The notes below the pieces were generated by a model. That model was not told where the DNA came from, searched no databases, and worked only from the letters and a program-made list of their open reading frames with translations. From IMG/VR virus record IMGVR_UViG_3300033145_000688, positions 1 through 25,721 of that record: DNA of 25,721 nucleotides. The stretch is one strand, 5' to 3'. The stretch comes from a virus. Of this stretch, positions 5,566 through 12,632 are shown one piece after another. Positions within the stretch are counted from its first letter, which is position 1, and each line of letters begins with the position of its first letter. A program made the translations under genes and the position numbers.

Positions 5566-7655
5566 ATACCAATACTAAGAATAATAACACCGTTCAGCAG
5601 TTGTTAAGCTGGATGAACGAGGTTAACATCGCCGAGTCGCTTGACGAACAAGTCCTCTACAAGATAGGTGATAGAGTTATACGAGAACTTACCATTGACA
5701 TAGCGTCACGGGCTGACTGGCAGATAAGGTATGAGAAAGCCTTGAAACTTGCTAACCTTGTGGCTATAGAGAAAGACTTTCCGTGGCCGAAAGCAGCAAA
5801 CGTCATGTATCCTATTATAACAGAGGCAGGTATCAACTTTGCATCGAGAGCCTACCCTAATATCGTTCAAGATACTAATGTTGTTAAATGCAGAGTAACG
5901 GGGCCTGATAGAGAAGGTGAAAAAGCTGAGAGAGCTGAACGAATATCAAAGCACATGAGCTATCAGTGTTTAGAACAGATAGAAGACTGGGAAGGAGAGA
6001 CTGACCAGTTACTGACAGTATTGCCGATAGTCGGCACAGCTTTCCGTAAGACTTTCCATAATGCTGAAGAAAGACGGCACGAGTCAATGTATATCAGTGC
6101 GGCGGATTGTGTTGTTAATTACAATGCTAAATCACTTAAAGTTGCCCGAAGAATAACCCACCTATACGAATTATACCCGAATGAAATAGTTGAGAACATA
6201 AGAAGCGGTATTTTTATTACCTTTGACTATGAGTCCTCAGAGACACAGAAAGACGGACAGGGCGGAGAATATGATGAAGACGCTCCCCACGAGTTCTATG
6301 AACAACATCGGTGGTGGGACTTGGATGAGGACGGTTACCAAGAACCTTACATAATAACGGTTCACAAAGCAACCGAGAAGGTTGTCAGGATAGTCGCCAG
6401 ATATGATAAGGACGGCATTCTGTTGACTCAGGACGGTTCACAGATAGCAAAGATCATACCTGTTGAATACTTTACGCTCTATAAGTTCCTTAATTCTCTT
6501 GATAGTAAGATATACGGTTGGGGCTATGGTATTTTGTTAGGGGCGATGAACGAGACTATTAACTCTACTATTAATCAACTACTTGATGCGGGAACAAAAC
6601 AGAATACAGGCGGTGGCTTTAAAGATGCTGACCTCAAATTAAAAGATAGAAATATGGTTGACGGTGTATCAATGATAAAACCGGGTGAATACAAAGATGT
6701 GACGTTTACCGGCGATGATATACGTAAGAAATTATACGAGGTGGATAATGTAACTCCTTCTCCTGTCTTATATAACTTACTTGGTTTTCTTACAGAAGCG
6801 ACAAAACGGTTAGGTTCTTCTGTTGATGTTCTTTCGGGTGAACAGATAGGAGCAAACGCATCTCCAACGACAACCTTAGCATTAATTGAGCAGGGTTTAA
6901 AAGTATTTTCAGCAATATATAAGCGTATTTATAGGTCATTAAAACAAGAATTTAAGAAGATATTCAGACTTAATAAACTGTATCTTGACGACCAGTCCTA
7001 TTATATGTATCAGGATGAGCATTTCGTTATCCCGCGTGAAGATTATAATGATAAGGATATGGACGTTGTCCCGGTAAGCGATCCGAAGAATGTTGCTGAT
7101 ATCCAGAGGATAATGAAAGCCGAGTCATTGCTTAATTTAACTGGGAGAGGTTTAACTGATAATGAAATATACCGAAGATACTGTCAGGCACTTAATGTGT
7201 CAGAGATAGATAAGATTGTTCCGGGAGAAGATGAAGAGCAGGCGCCGAGCATGGAAGAGCAGGTTGAAGCAAAGAAGATGGAGCTTGAGGAACGCAAGAT
7301 AGCTATTGATGAAAGAAAGCTCGGAGTAGAAATAGTCAAATCAAAGTTTGAAGTGATAAAGATACAACAGGAAGCCGCAAAGTTAAAAGCCGATGCTGTG
7401 AGACTTTATGCTGATGCTGAGGCGAAAGAAGTAGGATCGCAATTTGAGGAGTATAAGGCACACGCTGATGAGGCTCTTGGACAGGTTGATGATCTTACTA
7501 AGATGATTAAACGGCAGGGAGAGACGATAGATAAGATGACCGATGAGATTTCAGGGAAAGTAAATGTACCAGCAGCAGAGACGAACGTACCAATAGAAAG
7601 AACAAATGTACCTGTTAAGGAAACAGAGAGAAGTCAACCGAATGAAAAGACGTGA
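5562..7655 (+). CDS. Portal protein, P22-like
   Basis: The portal is a ring at one head vertex through which DNA is packaged and ejected; it docks TerL, then the adaptors. The 697-aa length and features fit the P22 portal family (P22 portal is about 725 aa). They include WQIRYEKALKLANLVAIEKDFPWPKAANVMYPIITEAGINFASRAYP (residues about 56-100), the stem/clip region with YGWGYGILLGAMNETINSTINQLLDAG in the middle, and GANASPTTTLALIEQGLKVFSAIYKRI before a long C-terminal coiled coil (about 560-655, rich in Glu/Lys/Ala). That coiled coil corresponds to the barrel of P22-type portals. The last 30 or so residues carry three NVP repeats (NVPAAET, NVPIERT, NVPVKET). The start overlaps the stop of the preceding fragment, with GGGAGAAGGA upstream. 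Confidence 0.92.
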   Translation: MNTNTKNNNTVQQLLSWMNEVNIAESLDEQVLYKIGDRVIRELTIDIASRADWQIRYEKALKLANLVAIEKDFPWPKAANVMYPIITEAGINFASRAYPNIVQDTNVVKCRVTGPDREGEKAERAERISKHMSYQCLEQIEDWEGETDQLLTVLPIVGTAFRKTFHNAEERRHESMYISAADCVVNYNAKSLKVARRITHLYELYPNEIVENIRSGIFITFDYESSETQKDGQGGEYDEDAPHEFYEQHRWWDLDEDGYQEPYIITVHKATEKVVRIVARYDKDGILLTQDGSQIAKIIPVEYFTLYKFLNSLDSKIYGWGYGILLGAMNETINSTINQLLDAGTKQNTGGGFKDADLKLKDRNMVDGVSMIKPGEYKDVTFTGDDIRKKLYEVDNVTPSPVLYNLLGFLTEATKRLGSSVDVLSGEQIGANASPTTTLALIEQGLKVFSAIYKRIYRSLKQEFKKIFRLNKLYLDDQSYYMYQDEHFVIPREDYNDKDMDVVPVSDPKNVADIQRIMKAESLLNLTGRGLTDNEIYRRYCQALNVSEIDKIVPGEDEEQAPSMEEQVEAKKMELEERKIAIDERKLGVEIVKSKFEVIKIQQEAAKLKADAVRLYADAEAKEVGSQFEEYKAHADEALGQVDDLTKMIKRQGETIDKMTDEISGKVNVPAAETNVPIERTNVPVKETERSQPNEKT

Positions 7656-7800
7656 ATCTCTTAAATATATATCAGCTATGTTTTCAGGGTTATTTGTTGC
7701 AGTAATGACGAAGAGTAAAATACCTCAGAATAAGATACCTCGTGGATTTAAACCAGTTAAAGCTGGTAGTGTGGCAAATGCTGATGATTTTTACCATTAA
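7642..7800 (+). CDS. 52-aa protein with Tat-like N-terminus
   Basis: The gene overlaps the 3' end of the portal gene in another frame and starts at ATG 7642 after AGAGAGAAG; the frame is open further upstream (ATG 7606) but without a better SD. The product begins MKRRESLKYISAMFSGLFVAVMT, which reads as a twin-arginine signal: RR, then a hydrophobic segment. Only about 30 residues remain after it (KIPRGFKPVKAGSVANADDFYH). Either it is a membrane-tethered peptide, or the RR start is fortuitous. No known phage family recognised. Confidence 0.55.
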   Translation: MKRRESLKYISAMFSGLFVAVMTKSKIPQNKIPRGFKPVKAGSVANADDFYH

Positions 7801-7839
7801 AGGTTTTCTTTTATCTATGAATGAGAGAGGAGTAGAGAA

Positions 7840-8007
7840 ATGGGCAAAAATAATCTAAAAGTTAAATTAACTCAAAAAGAAATATATTGTACTACAGCAT
7901 TAATAAAAAGAGCAACCTCAAAAGAAATGGACTATAATGAATTGAGTTACCTTGTGAGTGCTTGTGAGAAAATGAGAAAAGTTTATAATGATTCTATAGA
8001 GGAGTAG
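7840..8007 (+). CDS. Small 55-aa unknown protein
   Basis: ATG 7840 follows the SD GAGAGGAG and the spacer TAGAGAA, a leader almost repeated before the next gene (AGAGGAGTAGAGAA). The product is helical and charged (MGKNNLKVKLTQKEIYCTTA...ACEKMRKVYNDSIEE), probably one or two helices. It ends four bases before the next start. No domain recognised. The duplicated leader suggests this small gene and its neighbour arose by tandem capture of an SD cassette. Confidence 0.55.
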   Translation: MGKNNLKVKLTQKEIYCTTALIKRATSKEMDYNELSYLVSACEKMRKVYNDSIEE

Positions 8008-8011
8008 AGAA

Positions 8012-8416
8012 ATGAAAGAGAGATATTTGTGTGCATTGGAGCTTACTAAAATATTGAAAATTGTGTATGAAAATTGTCAGAGTTTTGAAGAGACAATTAC
8101 AGAACAGTTCGATAATGCCGTAAAACTCATAACGGATAATGCTGTAGATTGTGCTCCAGCGGAAGAGATTGACTCTTCTGTTTTAAAAAAATTGGCAATG
8201 GAAGCACATCCTCCTATCTTTGATAAACCCAAAGAAGAATTAATAAGTCTTAAATATTGTAAAGAGTGTATAGGGAAAACTATTGAGACTATGCACGTCA
8301 ACACAGGAGGGTTATCTATCCATTTTAAAGATGGGAATTATATTCGGTTTGACATAATAAATCCTGATACTATTGCTTTTACGTATCCTCCTAACAAAGA
8401 AAAGAATAATGACTAA
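8012..8416 (+). CDS. Unknown 134-aa protein
   Basis: A soluble acidic protein with an N-terminal helical part (residues 1-45), a linker, and a C-terminal beta-rich part (GGLSIHFKDGNYIRFDIINPDTIAFTYPP). A CKEC pair (about residues 83-86) is present without partners. It has a clear SD (GAGGAG) and its end overlaps the glycosyltransferase start. It does not match a family I know. AT-rich codon use sets it apart from the structural genes and suggests accessory cargo. Confidence 0.65.
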   Translation: MKERYLCALELTKILKIVYENCQSFEETITEQFDNAVKLITDNAVDCAPAEEIDSSVLKKLAMEAHPPIFDKPKEELISLKYCKECIGKTIETMHVNTGGLSIHFKDGNYIRFDIINPDTIAFTYPPNKEKNND

Positions 8417-9653
8417 CCCTACAATATCGGTTGCAATCATAGCCTACAACGAGGCTGAGAGGCTTATGGATACCCTCAAGAGTGTTCAGGGATTAGCCGA
8501 CCAGATAGTTATCGGCATCGACACCCGGACAGATGATGAGACACGGCAAATAGCCCGTACATTCGAGGCTGAGGTCTTTGAGTTAGAATGGAAGGATGAC
8601 TTTGCCGGTGCCCGTAATCAGTGTATTGACCGATGCACAGGCGATTGGATATTTATGCTTGATGGGCATGAGGTGCTTGCTATGAGTTGGCAAACACCAA
8701 AAGAAGGTGTGAAAATTGTATCAATGATTTTTGGAAATGGTGAAACTGAAAATTATTATTGTAATAACCCGTGTGAATTTATTAAGCCTATACTATCAAA
8801 AGCTCCTGACAACATTGACCTTTATTCAATCCAAGTTGATATGCAACCTTTTATGGGTGAATTACCACTTTACTCTTTCATGCAATCTAAGATATTCAGA
8901 AACAAACCTGAGATACGTTACACAAATAAGGTTCATGCTTTCATTGGCCGTGAGAGTGTTCCGGCAGATCGCAGAAGCCATATTCCTGATGTTGCCTGTA
9001 AACACCTGCCATCAGTAAAGAAAACCGAGGTTGCGGAAAAACGACATAAGAATATTAACATGCCTTCATTTAAAGAACAGATCCCAGAAATTAAAGATGT
9101 TTATGGCCTGCTTGAGTTGAGAATGCTGTATCAGTATGCGAATGCATTGTTCTCAATTGGTGATAAAGATAAAGCAGTAGAGATGCTTCAAAAACACCGT
9201 AAAGCCTGTTTATCGAATACCAGCCACAATGAACCAATTAATCACGGTGAGTATTTCTCAGTGCTGTTGAGTCTTGCCGATTATTACCGGCAAAATGGAA
9301 TGAACAACTTTTCTTATCTTTACGCTATGCAGGCACATACTTTGATGACCGACAGGGCTGAACCGCTTGTTGCGCTCGGAATGTGTTGCATGAACACAGG
9401 AGATCATGAGAGGGCAAAAACGCATTTTAAGCAAGCGATAGACTTAGACGTACCAGAATGTCCTATCGGCATGGTAAGGGTCGCAGATTACACCTGGCGC
9501 CCTCTGATGGGGATGGCAGTGTGTGAAGCCAACCTTGAGAATATTGGAGAGGCTGCGAGATGTGCTGAGGCTGTCTTGAAATACGATCCAGATAATAAGA
9601 CAGCGAAAGAGATTGTAAGTAAACATGATGAGAGAGAGAAGGTAACAGTATGA
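8409..9653 (+). CDS. Family 2 glycosyltransferase with C-terminal TPR repeats
   Basis: The N-terminal ~220 residues are a GT-A fold: TISVAIIAYNEAERLMDTLKSV (nucleotide-sugar binding start), DQIVIGIDTRTDDETRQIA, FAGARNQCIDRCTGDWIFMLDGHEVL. The usual metal-binding D-x-D/LDADE position here reads LDGHE, so metal binding may be altered. From about residue 235 to the end come helix-turn-helix repeats of tetratricopeptide type (YQYANALFSIGDKDKAVEML; EPLVALGMCCMNTGDHERAKTHFKQAIDLD; EAARCAEAVLKYDPDN). I chose ATG 8409 (414 aa); the frame is open to an earlier ATG at 8373, but that lies inside the neighbour. Related enzymes of WaaE/Sunset type add sugars to polysaccharide or protein. Placed between portal and capsid genes, it may glycosylate a virion protein or alter the host surface. 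Acceptor unknown. Confidence 0.85.
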   Translation: MTNPTISVAIIAYNEAERLMDTLKSVQGLADQIVIGIDTRTDDETRQIARTFEAEVFELEWKDDFAGARNQCIDRCTGDWIFMLDGHEVLAMSWQTPKEGVKIVSMIFGNGETENYYCNNPCEFIKPILSKAPDNIDLYSIQVDMQPFMGELPLYSFMQSKIFRNKPEIRYTNKVHAFIGRESVPADRRSHIPDVACKHLPSVKKTEVAEKRHKNINMPSFKEQIPEIKDVYGLLELRMLYQYANALFSIGDKDKAVEMLQKHRKACLSNTSHNEPINHGEYFSVLLSLADYYRQNGMNNFSYLYAMQAHTLMTDRAEPLVALGMCCMNTGDHERAKTHFKQAIDLDVPECPIGMVRVADYTWRPLMGMAVCEANLENIGEAARCAEAVLKYDPDNKTAKEIVSKHDEREKVTV

Positions 9654-9898
9654 ATTGCCCTATTTGTGATGTGGCTGTGGTGATGAGTAGTTTTGATAGT
9701 TTTGATATTGATTTTTTACGATGTGAGCGGTGCGGGCTTATATGTTCTGAAAAATGTTTACCTGGTATAAAAGAATCAAATAATTTAGAAGATAAAGCTT
9801 ATTCTTTTTTTACATGGCTTGAATTTGTTGAGTTTCAAGAGAAAATAAAGATATATTTGTATGCTAAAAAGAATAATAAAGAGAAGGATGATGCCTAA
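9650..9898 (+). CDS. Small zinc-ribbon protein
   Basis: Eighty-two residues starting in an ATGA overlap with the glycosyltransferase stop. The N-terminus carries CPIC and, about 23 residues later, CERC (MNCPICDVAV...LRCERCGLICSEKC). These are two CxxC pairs typical of a single zinc ribbon, with a third Cys pair following. The rest is helical (FFTWLEFVEFQEKIKIYLYAKK). Such small ribbons often bind nucleic acid or a partner protein. The specific role is unknown. Confidence 0.7.
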   Translation: MNCPICDVAVVMSSFDSFDIDFLRCERCGLICSEKCLPGIKESNNLEDKAYSFFTWLEFVEFQEKIKIYLYAKKNNKEKDDA

Positions 9899-9899
9899 G

Positions 9900-10014
9900 A
9901 TGATAAAATATGTAATGGATAACGAACAATGAATTTACGCTTAACGAGCAGGTGCAGGGAATACAAAAGATGCTGAGAGAATTATTTCCAGATAAGAAAG
10001 AGATGGAGGTATAG
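9900..10014 (+). pseudogene. Small gene split by a one-base frameshift
   Basis: ATG 9900 opens ten codons (MIKYVMDNEQ) and meets TGA at 9930-9932. Skipping the T of that TGA continues in the +1 frame as EFTLNEQVQGIQKMLREL...EMEV to TAG 10012-10014, so the joined product would be about 37 residues with a good amphipathic helix. The second part has no start codon of its own. Either a base was inserted and the gene is broken, or ribosomes shift +1 at CAA-TGA as in bacterial prfB. No internal SD like that of prfB is seen, which favours a broken gene or a sequencing error. Confidence 0.4.
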
Positions 10015-10020
10015 TTAGCT

Positions 10021-10392
10021 ATGTTTGAATTATTAAAAGGAGCAGAGAAAAAATTATCACGGTTTTCTAATAATTTTTGTATTATAAAAGAAGCATACAT
10101 TCTTCAAGAGGGATATAATGAAATATTAGAATGTATAAAGGGTAATGAGATTTTATTAATAAAAAGCCAAAGTGATTTAAAAGAGAAAATAGAAGATAAA
10201 AGTATCAAGAAAATATTTGTTAGCAATGAAATATTAGAAAAGTACGAATATTTAGCTTTTCTTATGGTTGGAATAGAAGGTCTGAAGAGAGACTATGATC
10301 CTGAAGGTGCAAATAAAGTTGAGGATGTATTGTTTGAGAAAATAAGTAAAGTGAGTTTGTATAATGAGCGAGCGAATAATGAATATGTCTGA
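10021..10392 (+). CDS. Unknown 123-aa helical protein
   Basis: GGAGGT at 10005-10010 lies ten bases before ATG 10021. The protein is Lys/Glu-rich and mostly helical, with alternating short strands (FCIIKEAYILQEGYNEILECI, EILLIKSQSDL, SIKKIFVSNEILEKYEYLAFLMVGIEGL). No membrane segment and no recognised motif. AT-rich accessory gene whose stop overlaps the next start. Function unknown. Confidence 0.6.
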   Translation: MFELLKGAEKKLSRFSNNFCIIKEAYILQEGYNEILECIKGNEILLIKSQSDLKEKIEDKSIKKIFVSNEILEKYEYLAFLMVGIEGLKRDYDPEGANKVEDVLFEKISKVSLYNERANNEYV

Positions 10393-10609
10393 AAGAATAA
10401 TAACCTTAGATGACATCGAGTCCTGGATGGGACTACCAATGACAGAGGAGTTCTTTGAACGTGTGAATGCACTCAAGACAGCAAAAGAGCGATCTATAGG
10501 GAACGGATCATGTATGAACACAGACTCGGCTGAGAACACTCTGGCGCTTACGGCTAAGGCTGTAGGGTTTTGTGAGGGGATTAAAGACGCACTGAGTGTG
10601 TTTGAATGA
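10385..10609 (+). CDS. Unknown 74-aa protein
   Basis: Start chosen at ATG 10385 (MSERIITLDDIESWMGLP...). An in-frame ATG at 10364 gives seven extra residues, MSERIMN, which are a near copy of the next seven, MSERIIT; this local duplication makes the true start ambiguous. The product is acidic and helical with an ENTLALTAKAVGFCEGIKDALSVFE C-terminus. Such 'GFCEGI..AL' ends occur in short phage proteins that count subunits or repeat items, but I know no function. The beginning overlaps the stop of the previous gene. Confidence 0.6.
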   Translation: MSERIITLDDIESWMGLPMTEEFFERVNALKTAKERSIGNGSCMNTDSAENTLALTAKAVGFCEGIKDALSVFE

Positions 10610-10623
10610 GAGAGGGAATTAAG

Positions 10624-10857
10624 ATGAGCCACAAGATAATCACAAGTACTCAGAATAATAAGTATAGAGAGGGTTGGAATAGGATATTTGGCAAGAGAAA
10701 ACAAGTAAAGGAGATAAGACCTATAGATAGACCAATATTTAATAATTTTGTTATGTCAGAAGGACAGAGAATAGGTTTAGAAACTTTTGAGGAAATAGAG
10801 AGGAGCGAAAACAATGAGAGGTTTACAGAAGATAAAGAAGTTCACATGCCGAATTAG
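10624..10857 (+). CDS. Unknown 77-aa basic protein
   Basis: ATG 10624 is preferred because GAGAGGG lies about seven bases upstream; an in-frame ATG at 10606 is inside that SD region. The product is polar with a basic middle (REGWNRIFGKRKQVKEIRPIDRPIF) and acidic end (EEIERSENNERFTEDKEVHMPN). No recognised family. The 3' end overlaps the following larger gene by 44 bases in another frame. Confidence 0.55.
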   Translation: MSHKIITSTQNNKYREGWNRIFGKRKQVKEIRPIDRPIFNNFVMSEGQRIGLETFEEIERSENNERFTEDKEVHMPN

Positions 10858-11626
10858 GATGATAGGCAAGAAGCACTATCACCTATTTAAAAAAATTATT
10901 AAAAGATGTTTTCGATCAACAGTAAGAAACTATTTATTTTACAAAGAACAGTGGTATGTTACCGAAGAGTTGTTGAATAAACGTTACAAGACTACATATA
11001 TAGTTTTTAAGGGTATTATATATTCAGTTATTAGGACAATAATTTACAAACCGGTGCAAGCTATATATGTTTATATTAAACAAAGGATTATCAAAAGACA
11101 AGTAGTTAAACTTTATTACAGCATTAAGTTTGTTAAAAACCCGAAGTTTAAGCGTTATATGCATCTGGCTATTAGGAATTGTCTAATTGTTGATCTTAAT
11201 ACAAAGACTGATAAAAGGAATTTACTATTATATGAAAACTGGACACTAAAAAAACAGAAAATAGATACTTGTTATAATACACGTACAGATTTACATAGAT
11301 TAATAGAAGAAGCAAATAAATGGGTCAAGGAGTACAAACCACAGACGGTATTTATCAACAAAGAGAATATGTTATTTGTTATAAAGCAAGGTTCAAGATT
11401 TCCAAGTATTACTGAAAAACAGAATATACCACCTATTAATCACGATAATGTAGCGGTACTCTATGATTATATATATAATAAATTTTACAATGATGTCAAT
11501 GAGTCAGGGTTTTACGAGGGAATAATGTTTACACCAGATATAGCAGTGTTTAACGTATATGATAACGAAGGCAATATTAATGAAAACCTAACTTTCACCG
11601 AATTACCCGTAAGAGGCACCGTATGA
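10814..11626 (+). CDS. Unknown 270-aa protein with strongly basic N-terminal half
   Basis: The largest unrecognised gene of the accessory block. SD GAGAGGAG at about 10797-10804 precedes ATG 10814. Residues about 1-120 are very rich in Lys, Arg, Tyr and Ile (IKKFTCRIRMIGKKHYHLFKKIIKR...YIKQRIIKRQVVKLYYSIKF); they resemble amphipathic helices, without a clean uncharged membrane segment. Residues about 120-270 form a more ordinary globular domain (LIVDLNTKTDKRNLLLYENW, FINKENMLFVIKQGSRFPS, GIMFTPDIAVFNVYDNEG). A nucleic-acid or membrane-surface role would fit the basic half, but this is inference from composition. The stop overlaps the next ATG (ATGA). Confidence 0.65.
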   Translation: MRGLQKIKKFTCRIRMIGKKHYHLFKKIIKRCFRSTVRNYLFYKEQWYVTEELLNKRYKTTYIVFKGIIYSVIRTIIYKPVQAIYVYIKQRIIKRQVVKLYYSIKFVKNPKFKRYMHLAIRNCLIVDLNTKTDKRNLLLYENWTLKKQKIDTCYNTRTDLHRLIEEANKWVKEYKPQTVFINKENMLFVIKQGSRFPSITEKQNIPPINHDNVAVLYDYIYNKFYNDVNESGFYEGIMFTPDIAVFNVYDNEGNINENLTFTELPVRGTV

Positions 11627-11820
11627 CAAGAATAGAAAAACCAGACAATGCTACCAAGCTCAAGAGAATAGTTGGTGATTTTTCCCGTAAGGTTCACGAA
11701 TGGATAAGGGATAAAAGCACGGGAAAGATAGGAGTTGAGGTAAACATGAGAAGTGGTGGAATCGGAGAGCATGAACTACATACTATGGAGAGAATAAAGG
11801 ATGGAAAAGAGAGAAGCTAA
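11623..11820 (+). CDS. Unknown 65-aa basic protein
   Basis: Coupled to the gene before it by an ATGA overlap. The product is basic and polar (MTRIEKPDNATKLKRIVGDFSRKVHEWIRDKSTGKIGVEVNMRSGG...), with a helix followed by a short strand. It contains GIGEHELHTMERI, in which HELHT resembles a zinc-protease HExxH pattern, but the protein is far too short for an enzyme and I do not claim activity. Its stop overlaps the next gene by about 20 bases. Confidence 0.55.
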   Translation: MTRIEKPDNATKLKRIVGDFSRKVHEWIRDKSTGKIGVEVNMRSGGIGEHELHTMERIKDGKERS

Positions 11821-12385
11821 TATTGAAAAACTAAAAGATAAACTAAGGATAATAATAAAAGATTATGCCCATACAGGATATTCTAATGCTTCGATGGACG
11901 ATGCCTTCAAAACTGCTCTCAAGAAGTCTGAAGTGTTCTATGATGAGTTGATACTATTATTTGCAGAAGCGGAGTTACGAAATATAGAAGAAAATGACTG
12001 TAAGTTCCATGTGATAATAAGTCTGATAAAAGAAGATATATTGGAGAGTAACCCGATTGTAATAGATAAAACTGTAATGGAAGATAAAGAAAAGGAAACT
12101 TCTTATACTTTAAAATTTACACTTTTTAATAATAGGGAATTAGGACTCACTGGACTTACAAAAAATAAGTTATATAAAGAACTATTAAGTATGATTAAAC
12201 AAGGTATTACATATATTCATGAATATATACCGAGAGAAGATATTAAATTGATTGAATTTGATTTACCGGAAAGTTATGTTGAAGATTCGGTGGCAGGTAA
12301 TGTTGCTATTGCTGTTGGTGATAGAAACTATACTTGGGAAATTAACCAAAATATGACTATGAGAATAATTCAAAAACGATGTTAA
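11801..12385 (+). CDS. Unknown 194-aa protein
   Basis: Starts inside the preceding gene (GGATGGAA context, AAAGGATG upstream). The N-terminal half is helical (EKLKDKLRIIIKDYAHTGYSN, AFKTALKKSEVFYDELILLFAEAEL) and the C-terminal part mixed alpha/beta (FTLFNNRELGLTGLTKNKLYKELLSMI, VAIAVGDRNYTWEINQNMTMRII). No family recognised. In the same frame after its TAA comes a 31-codon piece resembling the end of a homing endonuclease (next entry). The AT-rich accessory block ends here. Confidence 0.6.
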   Translation: MEKREANIEKLKDKLRIIIKDYAHTGYSNASMDDAFKTALKKSEVFYDELILLFAEAELRNIEENDCKFHVIISLIKEDILESNPIVIDKTVMEDKEKETSYTLKFTLFNNRELGLTGLTKNKLYKELLSMIKQGITYIHEYIPREDIKLIEFDLPESYVEDSVAGNVAIAVGDRNYTWEINQNMTMRIIQKRC

Positions 12386-12481
12386 AACGGCGAAACACAA
12401 ATATTAATTTCACGAGACTTTAATGTTAGTAGCAGTCAAGTAAGTTATATCGCAAGAAGAAATAATTGGGTACATATATAA
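12386..12481 (+). pseudogene. Remnant of a homing-endonuclease DNA-binding tail
   Basis: An open stretch with no start codon reads ...ETQILISRDFNVSSSQVSYIARR... and ends NNWVHI-stop. This is the helix-turn-helix plus WkHi ending seen at the C-terminus of many phage HNH homing endonucleases (the pattern resembles 'xISxxFNVSxSxISxIxRGxxWKHI'). Nothing of the nuclease part is present upstream; the preceding codons belong to the 194-aa gene in the same frame, past its TAA. I infer a leftover of an inserted endonuclease gene. The assignment rests on about 25 residues. Confidence 0.45.
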
Positions 12482-12537
12482 GATATTTTTAATAATTCGG
12501 CAACGGAAAACCCTCCGGATATTCCTGAGTTAGTTTA

Positions 12538-12582
12538 AAGCCCGAATGAACGGCAAATATGCTGTTTATCTGGGCTTTTTTT
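12538..12582 (+). terminator. Intrinsic terminator before the capsid morphogenesis unit
   Basis: AAGCCC (12538-12543) pairs with GGGCTT (12572-12577), followed by a T-rich run. A nested stem, ACGGCA with TGCTGT, extends the hairpin inside the loop. The stem and U-tract fit a rho-independent terminator on the + strand. It separates the accessory block from the co-chaperonin gene. Confidence 0.7.
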
Positions 12583-12632
12583 ATTGTGAGCGAACCATAA
12601 CGTACAAACAGAGAGCGAAAGGAGAAAAGAGA

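Noticed and set aside
11623-11820. HELHT in the 65-aa protein as a zinc-protease motif
   Set aside because: The protein is too short for a catalytic fold, and a five-residue match is expected by chance.
12504-12517. Small CGGA/TCCG hairpin just before the 12538 terminator
   Set aside because: Four base pairs only, no T-run; not distinct from background.
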